Positions 36,691 to 46,462 are shown, counted from the first letter of the stretch. The stretch: DNA of 64,000 bases from Microbacterium esteraromaticum (GCF_017303215.1 NZ_JAEMWU010000001.1:372001-436000); one strand, 5' to 3'. A program made the numbers and translations. Notes: generated by a model from the letters alone, not told the origin.

Positions 36691-38351
36691 CGCAGCTCGA
36701 CGGTCGAGTTGATCGGCACCTCGCCCGGGGCCTCTGACATCGAGACCACCACGCCCGGGACCTGACCGTCCGAGCACGTGCCCAACTCGACGGGCGCAGC
36801 CGTCAGGCCGAGCTTCTCGAGCTGGCGGGTGGCGGCATCCAGTGACCAGCCGGTCATGTCTTCGATGGTGACCCGGCCATTGGCGACCACGAGATCGACG
36901 ACGGTGTCAGGAGCCACCTCTGCTTCGGGCTCGACGCTCGCGCTCAGCACGATTCCTGCCCCGGTGTCGGGGTCGTTCTGCTGTCGTACCGTGCCCAGGG
37001 TGAGGCCGGCATCGGTGAGCGCCTTGGTCGCGGCGTCTTGCGTGAGTCCCTCGATGCTCGGCATCGTCACGGTGTCGGCGCCGGTGGAGACGTAGACGAT
37101 CACCGTGGTGCCTTCGTCGACCTTCTCGCCGCCGGCGGGCTGCGTGCGGATCACGTTGCCCTCGTCGACGTCGGTGCTCGCCTCATCACGCAGGTCGGCG
37201 ACCAGACCCTCGTCCGTGAGCGCCTCTTCAGCCTCGCTCGAGGTCAGGTTCGCCACGCTCGGCACGGTCACCGTGGTGGTCGGCACCTCCTTCGGAGCAC
37301 TCGCCAGGCTGATCACCCAGAACAGCACCGAGATCAGCAGTACGGCCAGCAGAGCGACGCCGGCCCAGATCCACGCGACCGGCGGGCCGGACTGCGTGCG
37401 GGTCATGGTGGCATCGGTGCTCAGCTGACGCAGCGACCGCGCGGTCTCCTGGGCCTGGCGCGGGCTGGGGCCGTACAGCTCGCTGGTCAGCGCCCCGATG
37501 TCCTTCTTGGTGGGTGCGTAGCCGGCGGCGACCTCCTTCAGCGCGGCCCGGAACGAGCCCGCGTCGGGAAAGCGCTGGTACGGGTCCTTCGCCAGGGCGC
37601 GCAGCACGATGGCATCCAATACCCGGGGCAACGCCTCGTTCAGCTCGCTCGGTGGCTCGGGCGTCTCGCTGACGTGCTGGTAGGCGACCGCCACCGGCGA
37701 GTCGCCGCGGAACGGCTGGCGCCCGGTGAGCAGCTCGTAGAGCACCACGCCGGCGGAGTACAGGTCGGTGCGCGCATCGACCGACTCGCCCTTGGCCTGC
37801 TCGGGCGAGAAGTACGCTGCCGTGCCGATGATCTGCGTGGTCTCGGCGACCGTCGACGACGAGTCCGACACGGCACGCGCGATGCCGAAGTCCATCACCT
37901 TCACGGCACCGGTGGTCGTCACCATCACGTTGCCCGGCTTGATGTCGCGGTGCACGACGCCGGCGCGGTGCGAGTAGTCGAGAGCCTCGAGGATGCCGTC
38001 GGTGTACCGGATGGCGTCGGCGACGGGCACCGGTCCGTCAGCGATCAGATCCTTCAGCAACGTGCCGTGCACGAGCTCCATGACGATGTACGGCTCTGCC
38101 TGGGCGCCCGGGTCACCGGCGTCGTACACGCGCACGATAGACGGATGCGACATGCGCGACGCCGCCTGCGCTTCAAGACGGAACCGTGTGCGGAACGCGG
38201 CGTCACGAGCGAGATCGGGGTCGAGGATCTTGATCGCGACATCGCGCCCGAGGGTCAGGTCGTAGCCACGATGAACCTTCGCCATGCCGCCCTGGCCGAT
38301 GACCTCGTCCACTCGGTAGCGGCCCGCGATGATGCGCGGCTCTGTCGACAC
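36669..38351 (-). CDS. pknB: PASTA-domain Ser/Thr protein kinase PknB
   Basis: 560 residues. Kinase domain 1-275 with the P-loop IGQGGMAKVHRG, Lys in DVAIKILDP, HRDIKPGNVMV, DFGIARAV and an activation loop rich in Ser/Thr (SSSTVAETTQIIGTAAYFSPEQAKG). A single transmembrane helix (about 325-350) leads to three PASTA repeats that bind muropeptides or lipid II. Last gene of the operon fhaA-fhaB-stp-rodA-pbpA-pknA-pknB. It controls wall growth through phosphorylation of wall and division proteins. Confidence 0.96.
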   Translation of the reverse strand: MSTEPRIIAGRYRVDEVIGQGGMAKVHRGYDLTLGRDVAIKILDPDLARDAAFRTRFRLEAQAASRMSHPSIVRVYDAGDPGAQAEPYIVMELVHGTLLKDLIADGPVPVADAIRYTDGILEALDYSHRAGVVHRDIKPGNVMVTTTGAVKVMDFGIARAVSDSSSTVAETTQIIGTAAYFSPEQAKGESVDARTDLYSAGVVLYELLTGRQPFRGDSPVAVAYQHVSETPEPPSELNEALPRVLDAIVLRALAKDPYQRFPDAGSFRAALKEVAAGYAPTKKDIGALTSELYGPSPRQAQETARSLRQLSTDATMTRTQSGPPVAWIWAGVALLAVLLISVLFWVISLASAPKEVPTTTVTVPSVANLTSSEAEEALTDEGLVADLRDEASTDVDEGNVIRTQPAGGEKVDEGTTVIVYVSTGADTVTMPSIEGLTQDAATKALTDAGLTLGTVRQQNDPDTGAGIVLSASVEPEAEVAPDTVVDLVVANGRVTIEDMTGWSLDAATRQLEKLGLTAAPVELGTCSDGQVPGVVVSMSEAPGEVPINSTVELRHCVAGE

Positions 38352-38390
38352 AGATGACCCTCTCTCGGTGCTGTCTGATTCGCTAACAGG

Positions 38391-40166
38391 CTACCCGCCG
38401 ACGGGCGGAACCACGTCGCCGGAGCCCTGTTCGTTTCCGCCGCCGTTGCCGCCGTCCGGCGTCGCCTGAACGATCAGCACCTCCATCTGGGGTGAACGGG
38501 GCGAGGGGCGCTCGTCTCCGCAGTACGCAACATATGATGCGGTGACCTGCTGCCCGGCGGTGCCGTCGTTGATCGTGATCTCCGCGGTGCGCTGGTTGGG
38601 GCCGAAACTCTGCTCGGCGTTGTTCGTGTCGCTGAAGACCGCGTTAGTCAGCTTGACCGAGTACGCCGAGAGCGCGGGCACGCCAGAAGGGCATTCGAAG
38701 TTGGTCCAGTTGAGCGTCACGGGTTCCCCCTCGACGGCGTCGCCGCTGAGGGTCGGTGCCGAGCCTGGTGCTGGAATCTCGACGGGGGCCGCGTACGTGG
38801 TGAGCGTGATCGTCGTGCCCTCGGGAACATTGCCCGTGTTGCTGACGCTCTGCACCCGGTTCTGCTGATCCGCAGAGGGGGCCGGGGTGTTCCCGGCCAC
38901 GCACTCGCCGACAAGGCCGTTCTGCTCGAGGATCGCCACCGCATCCGGGCAGGCCATGCCGACCAGGTTCAGATCGCCCACATTGACTGTCGCCGCCGTG
39001 GGAGTGTCGGACGGCGTGGGCTCGTCAGAGGGCGTCTCCGACTGCGAGGTCGGCGGCGTGCTCGGGGTCTCGTCGCGGTCCTGCGGGTTGCCGAACAGTG
39101 CCCACAGCGTGCCGACCAGCACGAGCACCAGCAGCACGATCAGCGCGACCAGCGGCCAGGTCCAGGGGCTGCGCTTCTTCTTCTCGGTCTCTTCGCCTTC
39201 CGCGGCTCCCTCAGTGGGAAGCTGCGCCGTCGTCGGCATGATGCGCGTGGCATCGTCTGCACCCGTGAGCACCCGCGTGGCGTCGTCGAGCATGGCCGCA
39301 CCGGCGGCCGCCGCGATGGCGGGAACGGCGATCGCGGCCGAGTTCAGATCGCCGCGGCGCAGCGCCTGCGCGGCCCTGGCGACGGTCGCGGCCGAAGACG
39401 GCCGGTCGGCGGGCTTCTTGGCGATCATCGCCATCACGAGGTTCTGCACCGGCTGCGGCACGGTCGCCGGCAGCGGAGGCGCCTGCTCGTTGATCTGCGC
39501 CATCGCGATCGCGACCTGCGACTCACCCGTGAACGGGCGCTTGCCGGCAAGGCTCTCGTACGCGACGATACCGAGCGAGTAGATGTCGGTCGCGGGCGAC
39601 GCCGGGTGCCCCGACGCCTGCTCGGGCGACAGGTACTGCACTGTGCCCATGACCTGACCGGTGGCCGTCAGCGGCACCTGGTCGGCGATGCGTGCGATGC
39701 CGAAGTCGGTGATCTTGACGCGGCCGTCGGGGGTGATCAGCAGGTTTCCCGGCTTGATGTCGCGGTGCACCAGCCCGGCCGCGTGCGCGGCCTGCAACGC
39801 GGCTGCGGTCTGCGCGACGATGTCGAGCGTCTTGTCGGCGCTCAGCGCACCGTCACGCTCGAGGATCGTCGACAGCGCCTCACCGGGCACGAGCTCCATG
39901 ACGAGGTAGGCCGAGCCGTTCTCCTCGCCGTAATCGAAGACGCTGGCGATGCCTTCGTGGTTGACCAGTGCGGCGTGACGGGCCTCGGCGCGGAAGCGCT
40001 CGAGGAACCCGGGGTCGCCCATGTACTCGTCTTTGAGGATCTTGATGGCGACGGTGCGGCCGATGACGTGATCCGTCGCCTCCCACACCTCGCCCATGCC
40101 GCCGATCGCGATACGCGACAGCAGCTCGTAGCGTCCTCCGAACGACACACCCTGCGTCGGCCTCAT
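38391..40166 (-). CDS. pknA: Ser/Thr protein kinase PknA with PASTA-like tail
   Basis: 591 residues. Kinase domain 10-275 with IAIGGMGEVWEA, AIKILKDEY, HRDIKPGNLLI, DFGIARIA and a TATGQVMGTVQYLSPEQASG activation loop. Linker, transmembrane helix (WPLVALIVLLVLVLVGTLWALF) and a Thr/Ser/Pro-rich stalk follow. A PASTA-like repeat (NLVGMACPDAVAILEQNGLVGEC) and a longer extracellular domain (about 470-570) make it larger than mycobacterial PknA. It overlaps pbpA by 4 bases. Confidence 0.93.
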   Translation of the reverse strand: MRPTQGVSFGGRYELLSRIAIGGMGEVWEATDHVIGRTVAIKILKDEYMGDPGFLERFRAEARHAALVNHEGIASVFDYGEENGSAYLVMELVPGEALSTILERDGALSADKTLDIVAQTAAALQAAHAAGLVHRDIKPGNLLITPDGRVKITDFGIARIADQVPLTATGQVMGTVQYLSPEQASGHPASPATDIYSLGIVAYESLAGKRPFTGESQVAIAMAQINEQAPPLPATVPQPVQNLVMAMIAKKPADRPSSAATVARAAQALRRGDLNSAAIAVPAIAAAAGAAMLDDATRVLTGADDATRIMPTTAQLPTEGAAEGEETEKKKRSPWTWPLVALIVLLVLVLVGTLWALFGNPQDRDETPSTPPTSQSETPSDEPTPSDTPTAATVNVGDLNLVGMACPDAVAILEQNGLVGECVAGNTPAPSADQQNRVQSVSNTGNVPEGTTITLTTYAAPVEIPAPGSAPTLSGDAVEGEPVTLNWTNFECPSGVPALSAYSVKLTNAVFSDTNNAEQSFGPNQRTAEITINDGTAGQQVTASYVAYCGDERPSPRSPQMEVLIVQATPDGGNGGGNEQGSGDVVPPVGG

Positions 40167-41620
40167 CTGCCCAGCACCGCCTCTATGACCTTCTTCGCAA
40201 TCGGGGCGGCGAGCTCATTGCCCGTTCCCGACTGACCCTTTCCACCGCCGTCTTCGACGAGGACCGCCACTGCGACCTGCGGATCATCCGCGGGCGCAAA
40301 ACCTGTGAACCACAGCGTGTACGGTGCGTCTTCACCGTTCTGCGCTGTGCCTGTTTTTCCGGCGACATCGACGCCATCTATTCTTGCACCCGTCGCGGCT
40401 CCCGACTCGACGCCCGCGACCATCACGGCAGTCAGCGCGGCGGCATCCTCGGCGTCGAGCACCTGATCGAACGCCTCGTCGGTGAACTGCTGGTGCACAG
40501 CGAAGTCGTCACCGATGACGGCATCCGCCATGCGCGGCTTCATGACCGTTCCCGCATTGCCGACCCCGGCCGAGACCATCGCCATCTGCAGCGGCGTCGC
40601 CGTGACCTGCCCCTGTCCGAATCCGGTGAGCGCCGTCTCGGGGTCGTTCAGTCCGCGCGGGTAGCTCGATTCGGTGACTTGCAGCGGGATCTCGAACTCG
40701 GTGTTGAACCCGAACCTCTCGGCGGTCTCGCGGATGGCCTCGTCGCCGAGCGCGACCGCCAACTGTGCCATGGGGATGTTGCAGCTCAGCTTGAGTGCCT
40801 CGGCGATGGTTGCGGTCTCCCCCGGGCCGCAGGTGCCACCCCACGCGTTCGAGATCTGCGTCGAGGTACCCGGCAGGGTGTAGCGCGCGGGGTTCGGGAG
40901 CGTCGACTCCATGGTCCAGTCACCGGATGCCAGTGCAGCGGCGACCACGACGACCTTGAACGTCGAGCCCGGCGGGTTGAGCTTGCCGGCGATTCCCCGG
41001 TTGTAGAGCGGCTTGGTCGGATCGGCGGCGAGTTCGTCGTGCGCGGCGTTCACCGCCGCGGGGTCGTGCGCTGCGAGCGTGTTCGTGTCGTACCCGGGGG
41101 TGGATGCCATCGCGAGCACGCGACCGGTGGCGGGCTCAATAGCGACGACGGCTCCCTGCAGCCCGTCCAGGGCCTCGTAGGCCGCGCGCTGCGCGCGGGC
41201 ATCCAAGGTCAGCTCGACGCTGAGACCCTGTTGGGGCTGCCCTGACAGGATCCGCTCGATCTCGCTGAAGAACCGGTTCGACCCGGTGCCTGAGAGATCG
41301 GCGTTGAAGGCGCTCTCGATGCCGGTTGCCGAGTTCAGTGCGGGGTTGACGTATCCGGTGACCGGCGCCCACATCATCGGGTCGGTGTAGACCCGCTGGT
41401 ACTGGTAGCGGTCATCCGACGGCACCGATGACGCGATCGCCGCCCCGTCGACGATGATCGATCCGCGCTGGATCTCGAAACTGTCCAGACGCGTGCGGGT
41501 GTTCGCCGGGTTCTGGGCGAGGTTGTCGGCGTCGACGACCTGGATCCAGCTCGTGGCCAGGAACAGCGACAGGAACATCGCCAGCACGACGAAGCTCAGG
41601 CGGCGCAGCTCTTTCGTCAT
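40163..41620 (-). CDS. pbpA: Class B penicillin-binding protein PbpA
   Basis: 485 residues. Transpeptidase for wall elongation or septation. One N-terminal helix (LSFVVLAMFLSLFLATSW), a dimerisation domain, then the catalytic domain: SXXK in PPGSTFKVVVVA, SXN in LKLSCNIPMAQ and KTG in VAGKTGTAQNG. This is the FtsI-like partner of RodA in the Actinomycetota pkn cluster. It ends overlapping pknA. Confidence 0.95.
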   Translation of the reverse strand: MTKELRRLSFVVLAMFLSLFLATSWIQVVDADNLAQNPANTRTRLDSFEIQRGSIIVDGAAIASSVPSDDRYQYQRVYTDPMMWAPVTGYVNPALNSATGIESAFNADLSGTGSNRFFSEIERILSGQPQQGLSVELTLDARAQRAAYEALDGLQGAVVAIEPATGRVLAMASTPGYDTNTLAAHDPAAVNAAHDELAADPTKPLYNRGIAGKLNPPGSTFKVVVVAAALASGDWTMESTLPNPARYTLPGTSTQISNAWGGTCGPGETATIAEALKLSCNIPMAQLAVALGDEAIRETAERFGFNTEFEIPLQVTESSYPRGLNDPETALTGFGQGQVTATPLQMAMVSAGVGNAGTVMKPRMADAVIGDDFAVHQQFTDEAFDQVLDAEDAAALTAVMVAGVESGAATGARIDGVDVAGKTGTAQNGEDAPYTLWFTGFAPADDPQVAVAVLVEDGGGKGQSGTGNELAAPIAKKVIEAVLGR

Positions 41621-41636
41621 CCGTTCACCACCTCTC

Positions 41637-43019
41637 TCATCCGATCACGACCCTGGGCTGACGACGCACGGCATCGCTGATGCGCAGCAGCAGCGCCACG
41701 ATCAACCAGTTCGCCACGAGCGACGAGCCACCGGCAGCGAGGAACGGCGTCGTCAGACCCGTCAGCGGGATCACCCGGGTGACACCGCCGACCATGATGA
41801 ACACCTGCAGCGCGATCGTGAATGACAGGCCGGTAGCGAGCAGTTTTCCGAAGTCGTCCTGGCCGGCCAGCCCGATGCGCAGGCCGCGGCTGACGAAGAC
41901 CATGTAGAGGCACAGGATGGCGAACAGCCCGACGATGCCAAGCTCTTCGCCGAGACTCGGGATGATGTAGTCGCTGTGCGACAGGGGCGTGATGTGCGGC
42001 CGGCCCTGTCCCCAACCCGTGCCGATGAGCCCGCCGTGCGCGAGGCCGAAGATGCCCTCGACGAGCTGGTAGCTGCCGCCGTCGGCGGCGATCACGTCGG
42101 GGTTGAACGCGTCGAGCCAGTTCGTGAAGCGACCCTGCACGTAGGCAAGCACCCGGGTCGCGAAGAACACGCCGACGGCGACACCCGCAAGGCCGATCAG
42201 CACCCAGCTGGTCTTGCCGGTCGCAACGTACAGCATCGCGATGAACATGCCGAAGATCAGCATTCCGGTGCCGAGGTCGCGCTGGGTGACGATGATCAGC
42301 AGCGAGATCAGCCAGACCACCAGCACCGGCCCGAGCTCGCGCATGCGCGGCCAGGTGATGCCGAGGAACTTCTTGCCCACCGAGCTGAGGCTCTCGCGGG
42401 TGCGCACGAGGTAGCCGGCGAAGAAGATCGCCAGACAGATCTTTGCGAGCTCACCCGGCTGGAACGAGAACAGGCCACCGATCGATACCCACACATCGGC
42501 GTTCGCGCCCGTCGCGCCGAGCCCGGGGATGAACGGCAGGATCAGCAGCACGATGCCGGCCAGGCCCGAGATGTACGTGTACCGGTACAGCACCCGGTAA
42601 TTGCGCAGCAGTACGACCAGGGCGATCGCCCCGGCGATCGAGATCGCGGTCCAGGCCAGCTGTTTGGTCGAGAACGCTTCCCAGCCGGTGTTGTTCTGGG
42701 CGATGTCGATGCGGTAGATCATCGCGATGCCCAGGCCGGTGAGCACCGTCGCGATCGGCAGCACGAACGGATCGGCATCGGATGCCACGAAGCGCAGCAC
42801 GATGTGCAGCGCGAAGACCAGTACGGCCAGTCCGCCGCCGATCGCCAGGATCATCGGATCGACGACGCCTAGGGCGCCCAGCTGCACCAGGGTCAGGGCC
42901 GAGCCGGCGATCGCGATCGCGAACAGCAGCAGCCAGAACTCACGGTTGCGCTGCTTCTGCGGCATCCGAAGCTTCTTCAGCGCCTTCACGACGCTGGTGT
43001 CGGCACTCACGGCGGTCAT
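41637..43019 (-). CDS. rodA: SEDS family peptidoglycan glycosyltransferase (RodA/FtsW)
   Basis: 460 residues with 10-12 helices. SEDS features include the GSYQLVEGIFGLAHGGLIGTGWGQG loop, the DYIIPSLGEELGIVG segment holding the catalytic Asp/Glu region, and the C-terminal TGLTTPFLAAGGSSLVANWLIVALLLRISD. It polymerises lipid II and pairs with PbpA encoded just downstream. The position between stp and pbpA identifies it as the RodA-type member. It overlaps stp by 4 bases. Confidence 0.95.
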   Translation of the reverse strand: MTAVSADTSVVKALKKLRMPQKQRNREFWLLLFAIAIAGSALTLVQLGALGVVDPMILAIGGGLAVLVFALHIVLRFVASDADPFVLPIATVLTGLGIAMIYRIDIAQNNTGWEAFSTKQLAWTAISIAGAIALVVLLRNYRVLYRYTYISGLAGIVLLILPFIPGLGATGANADVWVSIGGLFSFQPGELAKICLAIFFAGYLVRTRESLSSVGKKFLGITWPRMRELGPVLVVWLISLLIIVTQRDLGTGMLIFGMFIAMLYVATGKTSWVLIGLAGVAVGVFFATRVLAYVQGRFTNWLDAFNPDVIAADGGSYQLVEGIFGLAHGGLIGTGWGQGRPHITPLSHSDYIIPSLGEELGIVGLFAILCLYMVFVSRGLRIGLAGQDDFGKLLATGLSFTIALQVFIMVGGVTRVIPLTGLTTPFLAAGGSSLVANWLIVALLLRISDAVRRQPRVVIG

Positions 43020-44323
43020 GGTGTCGGCACCTCCGTGGGCAGGGGCGTCGCCGTCGGCGAGATCTCAGGAACCGGGGTCGCCTCGGGAACCGGGGCCAGC
43101 TCGCTGGCCCGCAGTCGCTCGGTGATCGCCAGCGCGTCGGTGTACGAACGGGCGTTGATCGTGCGCTCGACCGAGGCGCGCTGGTACGAGGGAAGATCGG
43201 CGAGCAGGATGCCGGTGTCGTGCACCTCGGTCGACAGCGAGATCGGGCCGAGGTTCTGCTGCACACCGCGGAAGATCACGACGCTGTCGTCATCGGCGCC
43301 GACGAAGTAGCGCGTCTGCGTCCAGTTGTACGCCAGCATCCCAGCGCCGACGAGCGCGGCGATCGCGAGGAACAGCGCCACCAGCCATGCCGCGCGTCGA
43401 CGACGCGCGCGGCGGCGATCCTCTTCGATGATCTCCTCGAAGTAGTCGGAGTCGGGCTCGAAGTGGCTGGGCTCGTTGGCGGCCTGCCGCACCGGGTGCA
43501 GCCAGCTGCTGAGCGAGGGGCGCACGGTCGGCATCGGCAGATCCGACGGGGTGGACGCCGCTCCGACGATGGTGGGCGTGCCGGAAGAGAGCGGATGCGC
43601 GCCACCGACGTCGACGAGCACGACCGTGACGTTGTCGGGGGCGCCGCCGTCGAGCGCCTGCTTGAGCAGGTTGTCGGCCGTGCGGCCCGGGGCGAGGCCG
43701 AGCCCCATCGCCTTGGCGATGTGCTCGTCGTCGACGACACCGGACAGGCCGTCCGAGCACAGCAACCAGCGATCGCCCGGCCGAGTCGGCATGACGAACA
43801 TGTCGAGGTCGGGCGCGATGTCCATGTCGCTGAGTACGCGCATCAGCACCGAACGGCGCGGGTGGTAGCGCGCTTCTTCGACGGTGATGCGCCCCGAGTC
43901 GACCAGGCGCTGGACGAACGTGTGGTCGGTGGTGATCTGGGTGAGCGCGTCGTCGCGATACAGGTAGATGCGCGAGTCGCCGATATGCCCGATCACGGCG
44001 TAGTCGTCGACCATCACGATGGCGCTGAGTGTGGTGCCGAGGCCGGCGAGCTCAGGGCGCTCCTTCGACGCGCGCACGAGGTCGGATGCCGCGCTGGTGG
44101 CCGCGGCCTGCAACGAAGCCTGGGCGTCGTCGGTGCTCGCGTAGGCCTGGTCGAGGCCCTCCATGCGGGCGATGGCCATGCTCGAGGCGACGTCGCCTCC
44201 GGCGTGCCCGCCCATGCCGTCGGCGACGACGAACAGGTTGGCGCCGGAGTAGCCGGAGTCCTGGTTGTTGGAGCGGACCTTCCCGGTGTGGGAGATCGCG
44301 GCGCTCGAGCCCTCGAAGACCAT
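43016..44323 (-). CDS. stp: PP2C-family Ser/Thr phosphatase Stp (PstP)
   Basis: 435 residues. PP2C domain 1-240: NNQDSGYSGANLFVVADGMGGHAGGDVASS, metal-binding GHIGDSRIYL, WLLCSDGLSGVVDDE and GAPDNVTVVLVDV. A linker and one transmembrane helix (about 300-325) follow, with an extracellular tail of about 110 residues. It reverses PknA/PknB phosphorylation. Fourth gene from the end of the kinase operon, overlapping rodA. Confidence 0.95.
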   Translation of the reverse strand: MVFEGSSAAISHTGKVRSNNQDSGYSGANLFVVADGMGGHAGGDVASSMAIARMEGLDQAYASTDDAQASLQAAATSAASDLVRASKERPELAGLGTTLSAIVMVDDYAVIGHIGDSRIYLYRDDALTQITTDHTFVQRLVDSGRITVEEARYHPRRSVLMRVLSDMDIAPDLDMFVMPTRPGDRWLLCSDGLSGVVDDEHIAKAMGLGLAPGRTADNLLKQALDGGAPDNVTVVLVDVGGAHPLSSGTPTIVGAASTPSDLPMPTVRPSLSSWLHPVRQAANEPSHFEPDSDYFEEIIEEDRRRARRRRAAWLVALFLAIAALVGAGMLAYNWTQTRYFVGADDDSVVIFRGVQQNLGPISLSTEVHDTGILLADLPSYQRASVERTINARSYTDALAITERLRASELAPVPEATPVPEISPTATPLPTEVPTP

Positions 44324-44337
44324 CGTGGTGCGCGCCC

Positions 44338-44832
44338 TTACGCTCGCAGCTCGAACGTTGTGGCGCCCACCTTGATGGGGGTGCCGAGGGCGACCTGCGT
44401 GGGGGTATCGCCGAGACGCTGGCCGGCGAGGAAGGTGCCGTTGGTCGAGCCGAGGTCCTGCAGGGTCCAGATGTCGCCCCGCTTCGAGAGGCGAGCGTGG
44501 TGGCTGGAGGTGTAGTCGTCTCGGATGACCAGGCCTGATTCGCTGGACCGGCCGATGGTCATCGAGTCAGCGGCGCCGAGGGGGACTTCGAGCCCCACCT
44601 TCGGTCCCGAGGTGATCACCAGCCGCGTCGCGACCTGCGCCGATGATGCGGTCGGGCGCGGTGCGGCGGCGCGCGCGGATGCCACGGGCGCCGCACCCGC
44701 TTCACCGGCCGGCATCTTGCGCACGCGCACGCCGAACAGGTCGGAACGCAGCGAGTACACGACGCCGAAGACGAAGAACCACAGCATCACCAGGAAGCCG
44801 ATGCGCAGCACTAGCAGCATCAGTTCACTCAT
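44338..44832 (-). CDS. fhaB: FHA-domain protein FhaB
   Basis: 164 residues. N-terminal transmembrane helix (LMLLVLRIGFLVMLWFFVFGVVYSL), a Pro/Ala linker, then an FHA domain (about 80-160) with MTIGRSSESGLVIRDDYTSSHHARL and LQDLGSTNGTFLAGQRL. FHA domains bind phosphothreonine, so this protein probably docks with PknB substrates or kinases. It overlaps fhaA by 4 bases and precedes stp by 14 bp. Confidence 0.93.
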   Translation of the reverse strand: MSELMLLVLRIGFLVMLWFFVFGVVYSLRSDLFGVRVRKMPAGEAGAAPVASARAAAPRPTASSAQVATRLVITSGPKVGLEVPLGAADSMTIGRSSESGLVIRDDYTSSHHARLSKRGDIWTLQDLGSTNGTFLAGQRLGDTPTQVALGTPIKVGATTFELRA

Positions 44833-45512
44833 CGGGTGCCCTCCTTGCTCGTGAGCGGGACGACACGGAAGGTCAGCTCGGTGCGACCGATGGTGAAGGT
44901 CGCATCGGGCGTCAGGGCGGCTTCGCGCACCTTCTGCCCCTCGAGCTTGGTGCCGTTGGTGGAGCCCAGATCGCGCAGCAGGGCGCGTTCGCCGTCCCAG
45001 AGGATCTCTGCGTGGCGCCGGCTGGAGCCCGCGTCGGCGATGGTCAGGTCGGCGTCGCTGCCGCGCCCGATCACGGTGCGCGCGCCGGCGAGAGGATGCT
45101 GTCGCCCGTCGATCTCGACGACACCCTGCCAGCTGACGCGGCTCTCGACGGAGCTGGAGTTCACGCGGACGGTGCCGGTGGCGATGCGATCATCGGCTTC
45201 GATGGCGATCGAGAGCGGGCCGGCGAAACTGTATCCCTGCGTGCGGGCGTGCTTGGTCAGCAGAGCGTAGAGCTCGTCATGCAGTGCGCGGCCGAGGGAT
45301 CGCATCCGCTCATCGTCTTCGGGGCTCAGGCGCACCAGGTAGTCGCTGGGGGTGATGATCCGATCGCGGCTGACGACCGCGGCCTTCGTGTCGGCCTCGC
45401 GACGCAGGGCGGAGGCGATCTCGACCGGCTGGATGCCGCTGCGGAAGGTCTTGGCGAAGGCGCCGTTGACGGCGCGTTCCAGACCCTTCTCAAAGCTGTC
45501 GAGTAGTCCCAC
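44829..45512 (-). CDS. fhaA: DUF3662 and FHA-domain protein FhaA
   Basis: 227 residues. N-terminal DUF3662 domain (GLLDSFEKGLERAVNGAFAKTFRSGIQPVEIASALRREAD) and C-terminal FHA domain (about 140-215: TVIGRGSDADLTIADAGSSRRHAEI, DLGSTNGTKLEG). It lacks the long disordered middle of mycobacterial FhaA and is therefore short. The family binds phosphorylated MviN/MurJ; MurJ is encoded at 2837-4456. First gene of the kinase operon. Confidence 0.94.
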   Translation of the reverse strand: MGLLDSFEKGLERAVNGAFAKTFRSGIQPVEIASALRREADTKAAVVSRDRIITPSDYLVRLSPEDDERMRSLGRALHDELYALLTKHARTQGYSFAGPLSIAIEADDRIATGTVRVNSSSVESRVSWQGVVEIDGRQHPLAGARTVIGRGSDADLTIADAGSSRRHAEILWDGERALLRDLGSTNGTKLEGQKVREAALTPDATFTIGRTELTFRVVPLTSKEGTR

Positions 45513-45801
45513 GGGGTTCCTTTGGCATGCTGATCGGTCACGTCATCGTATCGGTGCGGCCTGAAAACGCGCCCCCGACGTTGCGCAGTAGTGAATCTCA
45601 CCCGCCCGCGTCACGCCCTCCTCCCCGTGAGAAACCACTTCTCGTACGAGAAACCACCCCGCACGTGGTGTTTCAGACGGGAAGTGGTTTCTCACGGGGG
45701 TGACGGGGCGACGGGGTGACGGGGGGTGTTACGGGGGGTGTGCAAGAGCAGGGGGAGAACCGTGATATCTTTGGGAGGTTGGCTTCTACGGAAGACAACA
45801 T
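45513..45801. other. Gene-free interval upstream of fhaA with an imperfect long inverted repeat
   Basis: Arms CCCCGTGAGAAACCACTTCTC (from about 45624) and GAAGTGGTTTCTCACGGGG (45680-45698) flank a shorter copy in which GAGAAACCAC and GTGGTGTTTC also face each other. A G-rich direct repetition (GGGGTGACGGGG) follows at 45697-45740. It must contain the fhaA promoter; TATCTT at 45766-45771 may be the -10 of tRNA-Leu. Confidence 0.6.
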
Positions 45802-45888
45802 GCGCGAGTGGCGGAATAGGTAGACGCGCTGGCTTCAGGTGCCAGTGCCTGCAAGGGCGTGGGGGTTCAAGTCCCCCCTCGCGCACCA
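45802..45888 (+). tRNA. tRNA-Leu (anticodon CAG)
   Basis: 87 nt class II tRNA with encoded CCA. Acceptor GCGCGAG pairs with CTCGCGC; anticodon arm CTGGC-TTCAGGT-GCCAG; a variable arm (TGCCTGCAAGGGCGT) and T arm GGGTTCAAGTC. Adjacent to the fha/pkn operon as usual. Confidence 0.97.
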
Positions 45889-45895
45889 CGGGAAA

Positions 45896-45923
45896 GAGGC
45901 CCGGATCTCAGGATCCGGGCCTC
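45896..45923 (+). terminator. Terminator after tRNA-Leu
   Basis: Perfect 12-bp stem (GAGGCCCGGATC and complement) with loop TCAG, then TCGTGTTT. Confidence 0.85.
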
Positions 45924-45994
45924 TCGTGTTTCCGCGCACCAGTCGGCCCCGTAACCGCGCAGGCACTCTTACCCGGGCCTCCTAGGCTCGAAGC

Positions 45995-46462
45995 ATGGAG
46001 TCTGTTGAGCAGTCCTCGCGGACGGGTACGTCCCGCGGCATCGTCGTTCTCGTCGCCGGCACGGCGCTCGCCCTGTGGATCGTGCTCGGCCGCTTCCTGT
46101 TCGGCGCCGGGGGTGAGCTCGTCACCGCGTACCTGATGATCGGCGTCGTGGTCATCGTGCTGCACATCTTCATCGCCCGGGCCATCGCACGTACGGCCGA
46201 CCGCGGGTTCACACTGCGACCCTCGACGCGCGGCACTCTCATCGGCGCCTGGGCATGCGGCATCCTTCTCGGTCTCACGATCCCCGACATCACACCCGAC
46301 GGACTGCAGACCATCATCAGCGGCACCCGCCAACCCGCCCTCGACGTCGCCGTCGGCGTCGCCAACCCGGCGGGGATCATCATGATCGCCCTCACCATCA
46401 CCGCTCTTGTTCTCGCGAGTCAGGACGCCAACGGGCCGCGCCCCACCGAAGACGAGTACTGA
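45995..46462 (+). CDS. Hypothetical membrane protein
   Basis: 155 residues with four hydrophobic segments (about 15-33, 39-63, 84-97 and 122-140) and an acidic C-terminal tail (QDANGPRPTEDEY). Family and function not recognised. It is 61 bp before the LssY_C gene on the same strand and may be transcribed with it. Confidence 0.7.
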   Translation: MESVEQSSRTGTSRGIVVLVAGTALALWIVLGRFLFGAGGELVTAYLMIGVVVIVLHIFIARAIARTADRGFTLRPSTRGTLIGAWACGILLGLTIPDITPDGLQTIISGTRQPALDVAVGVANPAGIIMIALTITALVLASQDANGPRPTEDEY

